Below, in pieces: positions 1 to 6,619 of a DNA stretch of 8,530 nt. Made by a program: the position numbers and the translations under genes. The notes below the pieces were generated by a model. That model had not been told where the DNA came from. It worked only from the letters and a program-made list of their open reading frames with translations, and searched no databases. The DNA lies in the NCBI GenBank assembly GCA_944384285.1, contig CALWSX010000032.1, positions 1 through 8,530 of the forward strand, in the 5' to 3' direction. This DNA is from an uncultured Lachnospiraceae bacterium. Its GTDB lineage: Bacteria; Bacillota; Clostridia; Lachnospirales; Anaerotignaceae. The number at the start of each line of letters is the position of its first letter. Within the stretch, counting starts at the first letter, position 1.

Positions 1-314
1 GAAGAACAGTTATGCAAAATTGTTCTGTAGGTTGTATTGGATGTAAAATGTGTGAAAAAGCATGTCCTTTTGAAGCAATTAGAGTTATAAATAATCTTGC
101 TGTAATAAACTATTCACTTTGTAAAAACTGTGGGCTTTGTGCAAAGAAATGTCCAAAAGGTATAATAAAATTTGATAGACCTTTGCCTACACCTAAAAAA
201 GCAGTTCCAAACAAAGAAACTTCAGAAGAACCAAAAGAAGTTAAAGCTTCGGAACCAAAAATTGAAGTGTCTACAGAAAATAAAGAAATAAAAACTGAAG
301 AAACAAAAGCTTAA
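1..314 (+). CDS. rnfB: RnfB C-terminal part (Rnf electron transport complex, iron-sulfur subunit), 5' truncated by window
   Basis: The reading frame enters from the left edge (first full codon at 3, reading R-T-V-M-Q-N-C-S-V-G) and ends in TAA at 312-314, so the ATG at 12 is internal and not the start. Two [4Fe-4S] clusters are visible: the cysteine run of CIGCKMCEKACP and, further on, CKNCGLCAKKCP. The C-S-V-G-C-I-G-C lead-in is typical of RnfB. After the second cluster comes a Lys/Glu/Pro-rich tail of about 40 residues, a variable low-complexity extension seen at the C-terminus of some RnfB proteins. Known role: RnfB carries electrons from ferredoxin into the membrane Rnf complex, which couples ferredoxin:NAD+ oxidoreduction to ion pumping. 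RnfB is usually the last gene of rnfCDGEAB, which agrees with the strong terminator directly after it. A polyferredoxin-like protein is a less likely alternative, since the N-terminal part is not visible. Confidence 0.85.
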   Translation, partial: RTVMQNCSVGCIGCKMCEKACPFEAIRVINNLAVINYSLCKNCGLCAKKCPKGIIKFDRPLPTPKKAVPNKETSEEPKEVKASEPKIEVSTENKEIKTEETKA

Positions 315-320
315 AAATTT

Positions 321-351
321 AACCTCCGGATAAAATTCCGGAGGTTTTTTT
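321..351 (+). terminator. Rho-independent terminator of the rnf operon
   Basis: A 10-bp stem (arms 321-330 and 337-346, GC-rich core CCTCCGG/CCGGAGG) encloses a 6-nt loop and is followed by a T run at 345-351. It begins 6 bases after the rnfB stop codon. Confidence 0.93.
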
Positions 352-360
352 ATAAAAATA

Positions 361-381
361 GCCATCAGTTAAACTGATGGC
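361..381 (-). terminator. Intrinsic terminator for the minus-strand secreted-protein gene
   Basis: Inverted repeat GCCATCAG (361-368) / CTGATGGC (374-381) around a 5-nt loop. Read on the minus strand it lies 15 bases after the stop codon at 396 and is followed by TATTTTTAT. On the plus strand only a short TTT follows, so it acts mainly on leftward transcription. With the rnf hairpin it forms a back-to-back pair separating convergent units. Confidence 0.85.
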
Positions 382-395
382 TTTAAATATTTAAT

Positions 396-1313
396 TTATT
401 TACATTCAATTTGAATAGTTTTAATATCATTTAAATTTATAATTTCTTTATCTAATGTAAAGATATAGTCTGTATGACCATTTCCGGCACTTCCCTCAAC
501 ATAAGTAATAGGTATAAGCTCGCCATTTATATAGACTTTCATATGTTGATTTGCAAATGATGTATCTTCTTTTATAAATTCTCCTTTGTCCCAATTTAAC
601 ATTGGGCTAAATAATTTAGATAATTCTGATGTTTGTTCTGATACATCCATATAAATTGAAAATCCAAATTTAAGTTTATCTCTGCCTCCGGAAATTTTAA
701 AATTGTAAAGGTATTCATAATTTTTACCTGTTATATCAAATTTTCCATCGGCATTTTTTGTAAGTGTAATATTAAAATCGGAAATATTTCTACTTCTATC
801 AGATTCAACGTCATAAGGTACTAAATACTCCCAGTTTGGAACATAAGAAAACTTAACTTTTCTTTCTTCAGGATACCAGTTAACATCACCGAGAGTTTTT
901 AAAGATTCAACAAATATAAGAGTTTCGCCACCAATATTAAATGATGGTACTTTTTCACCTTGAACATTTGTTACTATATCTGTTTGATAAACATTTGCAA
1001 CAAAAGAACCAATAGGCTTTGTATTTTTTTCAGGTATATAATTTGCTGTAATTGGTTTATTATTATCAAGGTAGTCTATATCCAATACACGTATATCAGT
1101 GTTATAATTTACGGTAAAGCCGTATTTTTGTAAATCTTCAGCAATGATGGCTGTTTTATCATTAACATTATATGATTTAATAGGTAAGTCATTAATGTAA
1201 GTAACAATGTCTGTGTTTAGAACTTGACCGGTTATAGTTGCAGCTTGTACCGAAAAATTAGAGAACAGCAAACTAAAGCACAGTAAAAATGAAACAATAT
1301 TATATTTTTTCAT
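396..1313 (-). CDS. Secreted protein with two stalk-type (copper amine oxidase N-terminal-like) repeats, function unknown
   Basis: 305 residues. The N-terminus is a clear signal peptide: MKKYN, then a hydrophobic stretch to about residue 20, with a likely signal peptidase I site after V-Q-A (residue 24). Two related repeats follow, at about 33-80 (TDIVTYINDLPIKSYNV ... AEDLQKYGF) and about 109-157 (TDIVTNVQGEKVPSFNI ... VESLKTLGDVNWYPEERKV). This is the pattern of the stalk/copper amine oxidase N-terminal-like domain common on clostridial exported proteins. The remaining 145 residues look like a beta-rich domain (for example FDITGKNYEYLYNFKISGG and KVYINGELIPI) that I do not recognise. No sortase motif, lipobox or C-terminal membrane helix is seen, so it is probably released or held non-covalently at the surface. 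The start is fixed by AGGAGGG at 1323-1329, 9 bases before the ATG. It lies downstream of the LuxR pseudogene on the same strand, but with its own possible promoter. Confidence 0.85.
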   Translation of the reverse strand: MKKYNIVSFLLCFSLLFSNFSVQAATITGQVLNTDIVTYINDLPIKSYNVNDKTAIIAEDLQKYGFTVNYNTDIRVLDIDYLDNNKPITANYIPEKNTKPIGSFVANVYQTDIVTNVQGEKVPSFNIGGETLIFVESLKTLGDVNWYPEERKVKFSYVPNWEYLVPYDVESDRSRNISDFNITLTKNADGKFDITGKNYEYLYNFKISGGRDKLKFGFSIYMDVSEQTSELSKLFSPMLNWDKGEFIKEDTSFANQHMKVYINGELIPITYVEGSAGNGHTDYIFTLDKEIINLNDIKTIQIECK

Positions 1314-1322
1314 ATTAATATT

Positions 1323-1329
1323 CCCTCCT
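1323..1329 (-). promoter_or_regulatory. Ribosome binding site of the secreted stalk-repeat protein
   Basis: AGGAGGG on the minus strand, 9 bases before the ATG at 1311-1313. It is a near-perfect anti-16S match and sets the start used for this gene. Confidence 0.85.
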
Positions 1330-1352
1330 TAAAAACAGATATAACTTTTAGG

Positions 1353-1381
1353 TTTATATTAATATTATTATAAAATTACAA
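1353..1381 (-). promoter_or_regulatory. Candidate sigma-A promoter for the secreted-protein gene
   Basis: On the minus strand, TTGTAA (1376-1381) and TATAAA (1353-1358) are separated by exactly 17 bp, putting the start of transcription near 1346. The surroundings are very AT-rich, so chance matches are likely and this is only a candidate. Confidence 0.4.
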
Positions 1382-1428
1382 TAAAAACAGAGTTTTTATA
1401 AAATTATATACTAATTATTAATTAATTT

Positions 1429-2235
1429 TTAAGATTTGTCTTCTGTTTTATCAATCATATAATCTAATGAAGGAATATTATTATAATAAATAGTCATTAA
1501 TTGAGAACGAGTAGTAATTCCTATTTTTTTATATAGATTATTTATATGTTTTTTTACTGTATTTTCTGATATATAAAGTTTTTTACCTATTTCCAAATTA
1601 TTTTTACCTAAAATAATTTCTTCAACTATTTCAGATTCTCTTTTGGTTAATCCGTATTTTTTTATAATATCATTTTTATTATTAATAGATTCTTTTTTTA
1701 TACCATATGGAAAACGCGAAGAAAAATTGGCAGAAAGATGTCTGTTTATAATGCGAAGAATATCCAGTTCTTTTTCTTCAAATCTACCATTGTTATCATT
1801 ACGGAACAATGTAATAGATCCAAACATTATGTGATTTGAAACAATTGTACACCCCATGCTATAGCAAACACCCATAGGAATCATCCATTTTTTATATATA
1901 GTAGAGTTTTTTCTGATAGTGGAATCAACTATATCTGTATCTTGATATACAAGAGGAGAATCTGAGTTAAAAGTCCAGGCTATATAATCACTGTATTAGT
2001 ATTGTTCATAATAAGTTGTAATTTGTTCTTCAGTCATATTTAGAGAAATGGGTCGAAAAAAATAAAACCTTTCTCCATTATTATAACATAAATCAAAAAA
2101 TGATTTATGATGGGGAATAAGATCGGAGAGGATTTGCATAACTTTATGTTGCATAAGTTCTAATTCTTTAGTGTTATATATGGCAAAAATACAATCATCT
2201 ATCTTTTTCCATTCTTTATTAGTCAAATAGAACAT
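1429..2235 (-). pseudogene. LuxR-type HTH transcriptional regulator interrupted by one in-frame TAA
   Basis: One continuous frame of 269 codons runs from the ATG at 2233-2235 to TAA at 1429-1431. A single TAA at 1996-1998 (codon 80) interrupts it. No frameshift is needed: the stretch after the stop reads Y-S-D-Y-I-A-W-T-F and continues in frame into the C-terminal half. The N-terminal 180 or so residues look like the sensor region found in many clostridial LuxR-type regulators. The C-terminus (about 194-250) is a LuxR/GerE HTH: YGLTKRESEIVEEIILG, IGKKLYISENTVKKHI, NLYKKIG. The start is set by GGAGG at 2244-2248, 8 bases before the ATG; the longer form starting at 2277 has no such site and would start upstream of the best promoter. 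The first fragment (79 residues) lacks the HTH. The second could only restart at the ATG at 1882-1884, which has no ribosome binding site. It is divergent from the agmatine operon and was probably its regulator. A sequencing error at this one base is the main alternative. Confidence 0.85.
1996..1998 (-). other. Premature ochre stop inside the LuxR-type regulator
   Basis: TAA in the context TAC TAA TAC, in the same frame as the coding sequence on both sides (37 open codons lie between this stop and the next in-frame ATG). A one-base change from CAA, AAA or GAA would make it. Other genes here use TAA as their normal stop (rnfB, aguB-type ptcA), so the codon is not reassigned. Confidence 0.85.
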
Positions 2236-2243
2236 TCTATCAT

Positions 2244-2248
2244 CCTCC
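2244..2248 (-). promoter_or_regulatory. Ribosome binding site deciding the start of the LuxR-type regulator
   Basis: GGAGG on the minus strand, 8 bases before the ATG at 2233-2235. It favours the start MFYLTNKEW over the in-frame ATG 14 codons upstream. Confidence 0.8.
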
Positions 2249-2267
2249 AATCTCTTTAAATATTCTA

Positions 2268-2296
2268 ATACTAACATAAATATATATTAAATGCAA
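2268..2296 (-). promoter_or_regulatory. Candidate sigma-A promoter of the LuxR-type regulator
   Basis: On the minus strand, TTGCAT (2291-2296) and TAGTAT (2268-2273) have a 17-bp spacer. Transcription would begin near 2261, about 26 bases before the ATG chosen from the ribosome binding site. A perfect TTGACA also occurs at 2333-2338 but has no -10 at a usable distance. Confidence 0.4.
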
Positions 2297-2348
2297 TTAA
2301 AACCACTTTTTGCAGTGTAATAAGCAGAAATTTGTCAATTTGAAAAAT

Positions 2349-2406
2349 AAAAGTAGTAGTTTAGATACTTAAAAAGTAGTAGTTATTATACCTAAAAAGT
2401 AGTAGT
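2349..2406. repeat. Three 12-bp direct repeats at exact 23-bp period, probable operator/activator array
   Basis: AAAAGTAGTAGT occurs at 2349-2360, 2372-2383 and 2395-2406, each step exactly 23 bp. The 11-bp spacers are partly conserved: both end in an A-T-A-C-y-T-A pattern that leads into the next copy. The array ends 35 bp before the -35 box of the aguA promoter, which places the copies at about -71 to -128 from the predicted transcription start. That position and the regular spacing of about two helical turns fit cooperative binding of an activator. The adjacent LuxR-type protein is the obvious candidate, but this is inference. Confidence 0.75.
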
Positions 2407-2441
2407 ATAGGTTTATTTTTAACTTTGCAACTTCACGGTAA

Positions 2442-2470
2442 TTGTTTGGCATATTAAAGAATACTATACT
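2442..2470 (+). promoter_or_regulatory. Probable sigma-A promoter of the agmatine operon
   Basis: TTGTTT (2442-2447), a 17-bp spacer, then TATACT (2465-2470, five of six consensus bases). The start of transcription would be near 2477, leaving a leader of about 43 bases before aguA. The weak -35 box fits a promoter that needs an activator bound at the repeats just upstream. Confidence 0.6.
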
Positions 2471-2504
2471 TAGCTTAAGAAATACATCAATAAACATCAA
2501 AAAT

Positions 2505-2511
2505 AAGGAGG
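2505..2511 (+). promoter_or_regulatory. Ribosome binding site deciding the aguA start
   Basis: AAGGAGG, 8 bases before the ATG at 2520. It rules against the longer in-frame TTG start at 2442. Confidence 0.9.
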
Positions 2512-2519
2512 AAGATTTT

Positions 2520-3626
2520 ATGAAAACAATTAATAGTACACCTAAAAAAGATGGTTTTCGTATGCCAGGAGAATTTGAACCAAGGAAACAAGATTTTTTA
2601 ATTTGGCCTGAGAGAACAGATACCTGGAGAAATGGCGGAAAGCCTGCTCAACAGGTATTAGTTGATGTAGCTAAAGAAATTATAAAACATGATAAACTTA
2701 CAGTATTTTGTTCAGCAGATCAATATGAAAATGCAAGAGCAAGGCTTCCAGAAGAGGTAAGAGTTATAGAAATGACTGTAGATGATGCTTGGGCACAGGA
2801 CAAAGGTCCTTTTTTTGTAATTAATGATAAAGGAGAAATGCGTGGTGTTACATGGGGTTGGAATGCTTACGGTGGTTTAGAAGGCGGCCTTTATTTCCCT
2901 TGGAAACGTGACGCTGAATTTTCAACAAAACTTTTGGATTTAGAAAATTTAGATCGTTATGATGCAAGAGGTATGGTTCTTGAGGGAGGAGCTACACAGA
3001 TTGATGGCGAAGGAACATTGATTATTACAGAAAACAGTGTTTTAAATCATAATAGAAATCCTCACTTAACAAAAGAAGAAGTAGAAGAATATTTAAAAGA
3101 ATACATGAACCTTGAAAAAATTATATGGTTAAAAGATGGTATGGCATTTGATGAAACAGATGGTCATATAGATGATGTATGTTTCTTTGTAAGACCTGGT
3201 GTAATTGCTCTTTCATGGACAGACGATGTTAATAATCCACAGTATAAACCATTAAAAGAAGCTTATGACATTTTAAGCCAGGAAACTGATGCAAAAGGAC
3301 GTAAATTTGAAATTCACAAAATTCCTATTCCAGAAATACTTTATATCACAGAAGAAGAAAATGCAGGTATTGATATTTGTGAATCAGCAGCTACACGTGA
3401 AGCAGGTCTTCCATTAGCAGTTACATATATTAACTCATATTTTATGAATAATGCGCTTCTTGTTCCTCAATTTGGAGACCCTATGGATCAGGTAGCATGT
3501 GATCTTTTTGCAGAACTTATGCCAGAAAGAGAAATTATTAAAATTTGGACAAGAGAATGGTCACTTTGTGGAGGAAATATTCATTGCATGGCTCTCCAAC
3601 AGCCAGATCCGAATGTGAAAAAATAG
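2520..3626 (+). CDS. aguA: Agmatine deiminase (agmatine iminohydrolase)
   Basis: 368 residues, the usual length of the family. It hydrolyses agmatine to N-carbamoylputrescine and ammonia in the cytoplasm. The catalytic set of the guanidine-modifying (pentein) fold is present: W91 and D94 (DDAWAQDKGP), E155 (VLEGGAT), H216 and D218 (DGHIDD), and the nucleophile C356 (CGGNIHC). Other family hallmarks are GWNAYGGL, GLYFPWKRD and NRNPHLTKEE. One oddity: the usual W-x-R-D-x-G-P motif reads W-A-Q-D-K-G-P here, so a normally conserved Arg is Gln (Q93). The start at 2520 is chosen because AAGGAGG lies at 2505-2511, 8 bases upstream. A longer in-frame TTG form from 2442 would begin inside the promoter and has no ribosome binding site. 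It is first of four co-directional genes, 15 bases before the MATE gene. A related guanidine deiminase with another substrate is possible, but ptcA downstream supports agmatine. Confidence 0.92.
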   Translation: MKTINSTPKKDGFRMPGEFEPRKQDFLIWPERTDTWRNGGKPAQQVLVDVAKEIIKHDKLTVFCSADQYENARARLPEEVRVIEMTVDDAWAQDKGPFFVINDKGEMRGVTWGWNAYGGLEGGLYFPWKRDAEFSTKLLDLENLDRYDARGMVLEGGATQIDGEGTLIITENSVLNHNRNPHLTKEEVEEYLKEYMNLEKIIWLKDGMAFDETDGHIDDVCFFVRPGVIALSWTDDVNNPQYKPLKEAYDILSQETDAKGRKFEIHKIPIPEILYITEEENAGIDICESAATREAGLPLAVTYINSYFMNNALLVPQFGDPMDQVACDLFAELMPEREIIKIWTREWSLCGGNIHCMALQQPDPNVKK

Positions 3627-3641
3627 AAAGGATATGAGCCT

Positions 3642-5027
3642 ATGGAAGATGAAAAAATTTTAGTAGATAACAATAAAACAAATGATATTAATGACAGTGA
3701 AAGAGAACTTGGAACCAAAGATATAAAATCTTTATTTGTTCATTATAGTATTGTAACATTTTGGGGAATGCTTGCACAGGCAATAATGGTAATTTGTGAA
3801 GGTATTATTATTGGTAATGCCTTAGGACGTTCAGGTCTTGCTACAATTTCAATTGTTATGCCATTAGAAACACTTAATTTGGCTTTAGGTACAGGAATTG
3901 GATTGGGTGTCAGTAGTTTAGCGGCAATTAAACTGGGTGATGGTGATAAAGAAGGAGCAAGAAAATGCTTTTCAACAGTATTTTGGTTTACTGCAATTAT
4001 AATGATAATTTTTTCAGCTCTTGTTTATATTAATGCGGAGGCAATTGCCATTGCTTTTGGATCCCCTGAATCGTTAATAGGAGAATGTGTAATTTTCATA
4101 AAAACATTTATGATAGGATTACCATTTTGTGTATTAGGACAAGTTATCGGAGCTGTACTTCGTGTAGATGAAAAACCAGGTATCGCTTCTTTTGCAATGG
4201 GTGCTGCATCTTTAGCTGCTCTTGCTATTTTATATTATAGCGTAATGGTGCTTAAAATTGGAATTTTAGGTGCAGGTATTTATTATGGATGTACATTAGG
4301 CCTCAGCTTTTTGGCAATTTTCTACTTCTTATTCAGCAAAAGTACTTTATTTAAAATTCATTTTTCGGATTTAAAAATAGATTTTTCAATGGTTTTTGGG
4401 TCTTTAAAAATTGCATTTCCATATATTGCGTATCAGTTAATTTATTTTATCTATACATTAGTTGTTAATAATTTACTTGGAACAGACGAATCAGGAATAC
4501 ATTTAGCAGCTTTTGGTGTACTTAATTCATATATTGTATATACAATACTTATTTTTACTCAAACAATGTCAAATGGTATGCAACCTATAGCAAGTTACAA
4601 TTATGGTGCAAAACGTCGTGATAGATTACTTGAACTTTTAAAAACATCAATTGGTATTCATATGGTAGTATTAATTGCGTTAAATGTTCTTGTATTAATT
4701 TTTGCACCATCTATAATAAAAATTTTTGCAGTTGGAGATGAACAGCTTATTGAAACGGGTTCTTTAGTAATTCGTGTTTATACTGGATTAAGTTGTCTTG
4801 GATTTACTGCATACTTTATCTCATGTTATTATCAGGCAATAGAGAAAATAAAAAAATCTGTGCTGATGGGGACAAGCAGATATATACTTGCAATTCCTTT
4901 TATGTTTATACTTTTCAATATGTTTGGAATTATGGGTGTATGGTGCAGTCAATTAATAGCAGATGCAATTGCATTTATAATTGCTTTTGTATTAGTGCTT
5001 AAAGATATGCGAAGAATGAAAGTATAA
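3642..5027 (+). CDS. MATE-family efflux transporter
   Basis: 461 residues, within the usual 440-480 range, with an acidic cytoplasmic N-terminal tail of about 30 residues and about 12 hydrophobic segments. MATE hallmarks appear in both lobes: WGMLAQAIMVICEGIIIGNALGR with LATISIVMPLETL at the start of the N-lobe, and GMQPIASYNYGAKRRD (312-327) at the matching place in the C-lobe, as in MepA-like proteins. MATE proteins export organic cations in exchange for Na+ or H+. Its place between aguA and the amidohydrolase, 15 bases after aguA with its AGAAAGGA site overlapping the aguA stop, ties it to this pathway. It sits where described agmatine systems carry an APC-type agmatine/putrescine antiporter. 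Export of putrescine or another polyamine-like cation is a reasonable inference but unproven; general drug efflux is the alternative. Confidence 0.9.
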   Translation: MEDEKILVDNNKTNDINDSERELGTKDIKSLFVHYSIVTFWGMLAQAIMVICEGIIIGNALGRSGLATISIVMPLETLNLALGTGIGLGVSSLAAIKLGDGDKEGARKCFSTVFWFTAIIMIIFSALVYINAEAIAIAFGSPESLIGECVIFIKTFMIGLPFCVLGQVIGAVLRVDEKPGIASFAMGAASLAALAILYYSVMVLKIGILGAGIYYGCTLGLSFLAIFYFLFSKSTLFKIHFSDLKIDFSMVFGSLKIAFPYIAYQLIYFIYTLVVNNLLGTDESGIHLAAFGVLNSYIVYTILIFTQTMSNGMQPIASYNYGAKRRDRLLELLKTSIGIHMVVLIALNVLVLIFAPSIIKIFAVGDEQLIETGSLVIRVYTGLSCLGFTAYFISCYYQAIEKIKKSVLMGTSRYILAIPFMFILFNMFGIMGVWCSQLIADAIAFIIAFVLVLKDMRRMKV

Positions 5028-5061
5028 AATTTTTAATTATAATATATTAAACAGTATAGAT

Positions 5062-5080
5062 AAGGGGGCAAATGAGTTGA
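5062..5080 (+). promoter_or_regulatory. Start region of the amidohydrolase: strong SD, decoy ATG and TTG start
   Basis: AAGGGGG (5062-5068) precedes a TTG start (5077-5079) by 8 bases. Between them an ATG at 5072 opens an out-of-frame mini frame, ATG AGT TGA, whose stop codon overlaps the TTG. The ATG is only 3 bases from the SD, so it should initiate poorly. Confidence 0.65.
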
Positions 5081-6588
5081 GTTTTGATCTTGTTATTACT
5101 GCCAAAAAAATTATTACTATGGATGAAAAAAATCCTATAGCTACATGGGTAGCTATTAATGGAGATAAAATTGCGGCTATTGGTAATGAAACATCAGTGC
5201 CAGAAGGGAAAAAAATTTTAGATTTAACTGATAAGATTGTTACAACAGGATTAATTGATTCTCATGTACACGCTGCATGGACTGGGATTCTTGGTAGTTC
5301 TGCAAACCTTTTAGAAGCAACTTCTGCAAAAAAAGTTCTTGACATAGTTGCAGAGAGATGTAATTCAACAAAAGAGGACTTGGTTTTAGCTTATGGATAT
5401 CTTCCTATGATGATGGAAAAAGGTATATTGGTTACAAAAGAAGATCTTGATAAAATATCAAATGGCAAAAAGATAATGATAATTAATGTTGATATGCATG
5501 GGTCAACATTAAATACAGAGGCTTTAAATTCTTTGGATTTCCCAAAAAATATTGAAGGTGTCAATTATGAAACGGGTATTCTTTCTTCAGATACTGCTCA
5601 TTTTATAGCTTTAATGGGAATGCTTGAACAGATTGATAATGAAAAATTAGAAGAAATGATGGATAATTTTGTTAACCAGGCATTAAGTCTTGGGATTACA
5701 ACTGTTCATGCTCTGGAAGGACAAACGACTAAAAGCAATAAAGATATTCGTATTTGGCAAAGAAAGCTTGATTCTCTCCCAATTCATATGATATTGTATC
5801 CACAAATTTGGGACTATGAAGCTGCCAAAGAATTTAATTTGCCTAGACATGGTGGATGTTTGACTTTAGATGGGGCAGATGTACAATGGACAATGGCGCT
5901 TTATGAACCTTATAATAACAAACCAGAAACAAGAGGGTTATTATATCATTCAGATGAAGAAGTTTATTCACTTGTATCTAAAGCACATACTGACGGAAAG
6001 CAATGCAGTTTTCATGCAATGGGAGATCGTGCTATTGATCAAATACTTTCTATCTACGAACAAGTAATTAAAGAACAAGGAGATAAAAAACTTCGCCATA
6101 GAATAGAACATTTTACACTTCCAACAGATGAACAAATTAAAAAGGCAGCAGAGTTAGGAATTGTTGTTTCAGCACAGCCTGAATATACATATTTATTTGA
6201 CGTGCCAGGTGGACATCTTTTAGAGTATTTTGGAAAAGAGCGTACAGAACGTATGGAATGTTATAAAACTTGGATAGATTCAGGATTAGTATTTGCAGGC
6301 GGTTCTGATGCACCTGTAAATGGATTAAATCCTCTCTCCGGAATTTATGCACTTGTTAACAGCACAAAACCGGGCAGAAGTATGAGTGTTACAGAAGCTC
6401 TTAAATGTTATACATTAAATTGTGCATATGCGGCTTTTGAAGAAAATGAAAGAGGAAGTACTGAAGTTGGTAAATATGCGGATTTTACAGTGCTTGACCG
6501 AGACCCATACTTAGAACCTGAAGATATAGTTAACTTTAAAGTAGAAATGACAATTGTGAATGGAAAAATTGCTTATGAATCAAAATAA
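5077..6588 (+). CDS. YtcJ-type metal-dependent amidohydrolase (amidohydrolase family 3), TTG start
   Basis: 503 residues, slightly shorter than typical YtcJ/NfdA-like proteins. Family landmarks in order: N-terminal beta-sandwich strand (AKKIITMD, VAINGDKIAAIG), metal-binding H-x-H at 63-65 (DSHVHAAW), D139-H141 (DMHGSTLNTEAL), H211 (GITTVHALEG), H313 (FHAMGDRAID), HRIEH at 341-345, and the catalytic-type Asp of GGSDAPV (D411), ending with the C-terminal beta strands (GKYADFTVLDRDP, VEMTIVNGKIAYE). No signal peptide, so cytoplasmic. Known members hydrolyse N-substituted formamides and similar amide bonds; the true substrate here is unknown. In this operon it could free agmatine or putrescine from an N-acyl or amide conjugate (inference). 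The TTG start at 5077 has AAGGGGG at 5062-5068, 8 bases upstream; the nearby ATG at 5072 opens only a two-codon frame. It lies 49 bases after the MATE gene with no terminator between. Confidence 0.88.
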   Translation: MSFDLVITAKKIITMDEKNPIATWVAINGDKIAAIGNETSVPEGKKILDLTDKIVTTGLIDSHVHAAWTGILGSSANLLEATSAKKVLDIVAERCNSTKEDLVLAYGYLPMMMEKGILVTKEDLDKISNGKKIMIINVDMHGSTLNTEALNSLDFPKNIEGVNYETGILSSDTAHFIALMGMLEQIDNEKLEEMMDNFVNQALSLGITTVHALEGQTTKSNKDIRIWQRKLDSLPIHMILYPQIWDYEAAKEFNLPRHGGCLTLDGADVQWTMALYEPYNNKPETRGLLYHSDEEVYSLVSKAHTDGKQCSFHAMGDRAIDQILSIYEQVIKEQGDKKLRHRIEHFTLPTDEQIKKAAELGIVVSAQPEYTYLFDVPGGHLLEYFGKERTERMECYKTWIDSGLVFAGGSDAPVNGLNPLSGIYALVNSTKPGRSMSVTEALKCYTLNCAYAAFEENERGSTEVGKYADFTVLDRDPYLEPEDIVNFKVEMTIVNGKIAYESK

Positions 6589-6603
6589 TTAATATATCAT
6601 GAT

Positions 6604-6611
6604 AAAGGAGG
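6604..6611 (+). promoter_or_regulatory. Ribosome binding site deciding the ptcA start
   Basis: AAAGGAGG, 8 bases before the ATG at 6620. The in-frame ATG at 6599 lies upstream of this site and is not the start. Confidence 0.9.
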
Positions 6612-6619
6612 ATAAATTT

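Noticed and set aside
1383..1397. Hairpin AAAAAC/GTTTTT after the LuxR-type pseudogene as a terminator
   Set aside because: The stem has one GC pair and a 3-base loop in very AT-rich DNA; too weak to call.
1643..1834. Open frames on the opposite strand of the regulator, MATE, amidohydrolase and ptcA genes
   Set aside because: They have no ribosome binding sites or recognisable domains and lie inside well-supported genes in other frames.
1996..1998. TAA read as a sense codon through code reassignment
   Set aside because: TAA ends normal genes in this window, including rnfB and ptcA, so it is a genuine stop.
2236..2277. Longer LuxR-type regulator starting at the ATG at 2277
   Set aside because: No ribosome binding site precedes it and it lies upstream of the predicted transcription start; GGAGG at 2244-2248 points to 2235.
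2317..2338. Sigma-54 promoter suggested by TTGACAAATTTCTGC on the minus strand
   Set aside because: The distance between the GA and GC elements is 9 bases, not 10, and the GG of the -24 element is missing.
2349..2406. CRISPR array
   Set aside because: The repeats are 12 bp with 11-bp spacers that are themselves partly conserved; too short and similar for CRISPR, and no cas genes are present.
2442..2519. Longer aguA form starting at TTG 2442 with 26 extra residues
   Set aside because: It has no ribosome binding site, overlaps the best promoter, and the ATG at 2520 has AAGGAGG at ideal spacing and gives the family's normal length.
6599..6619. Earlier ATG for ptcA at 6599
   Set aside because: It lies upstream of the AAAGGAGG site, which is correctly spaced for the ATG at 6620.
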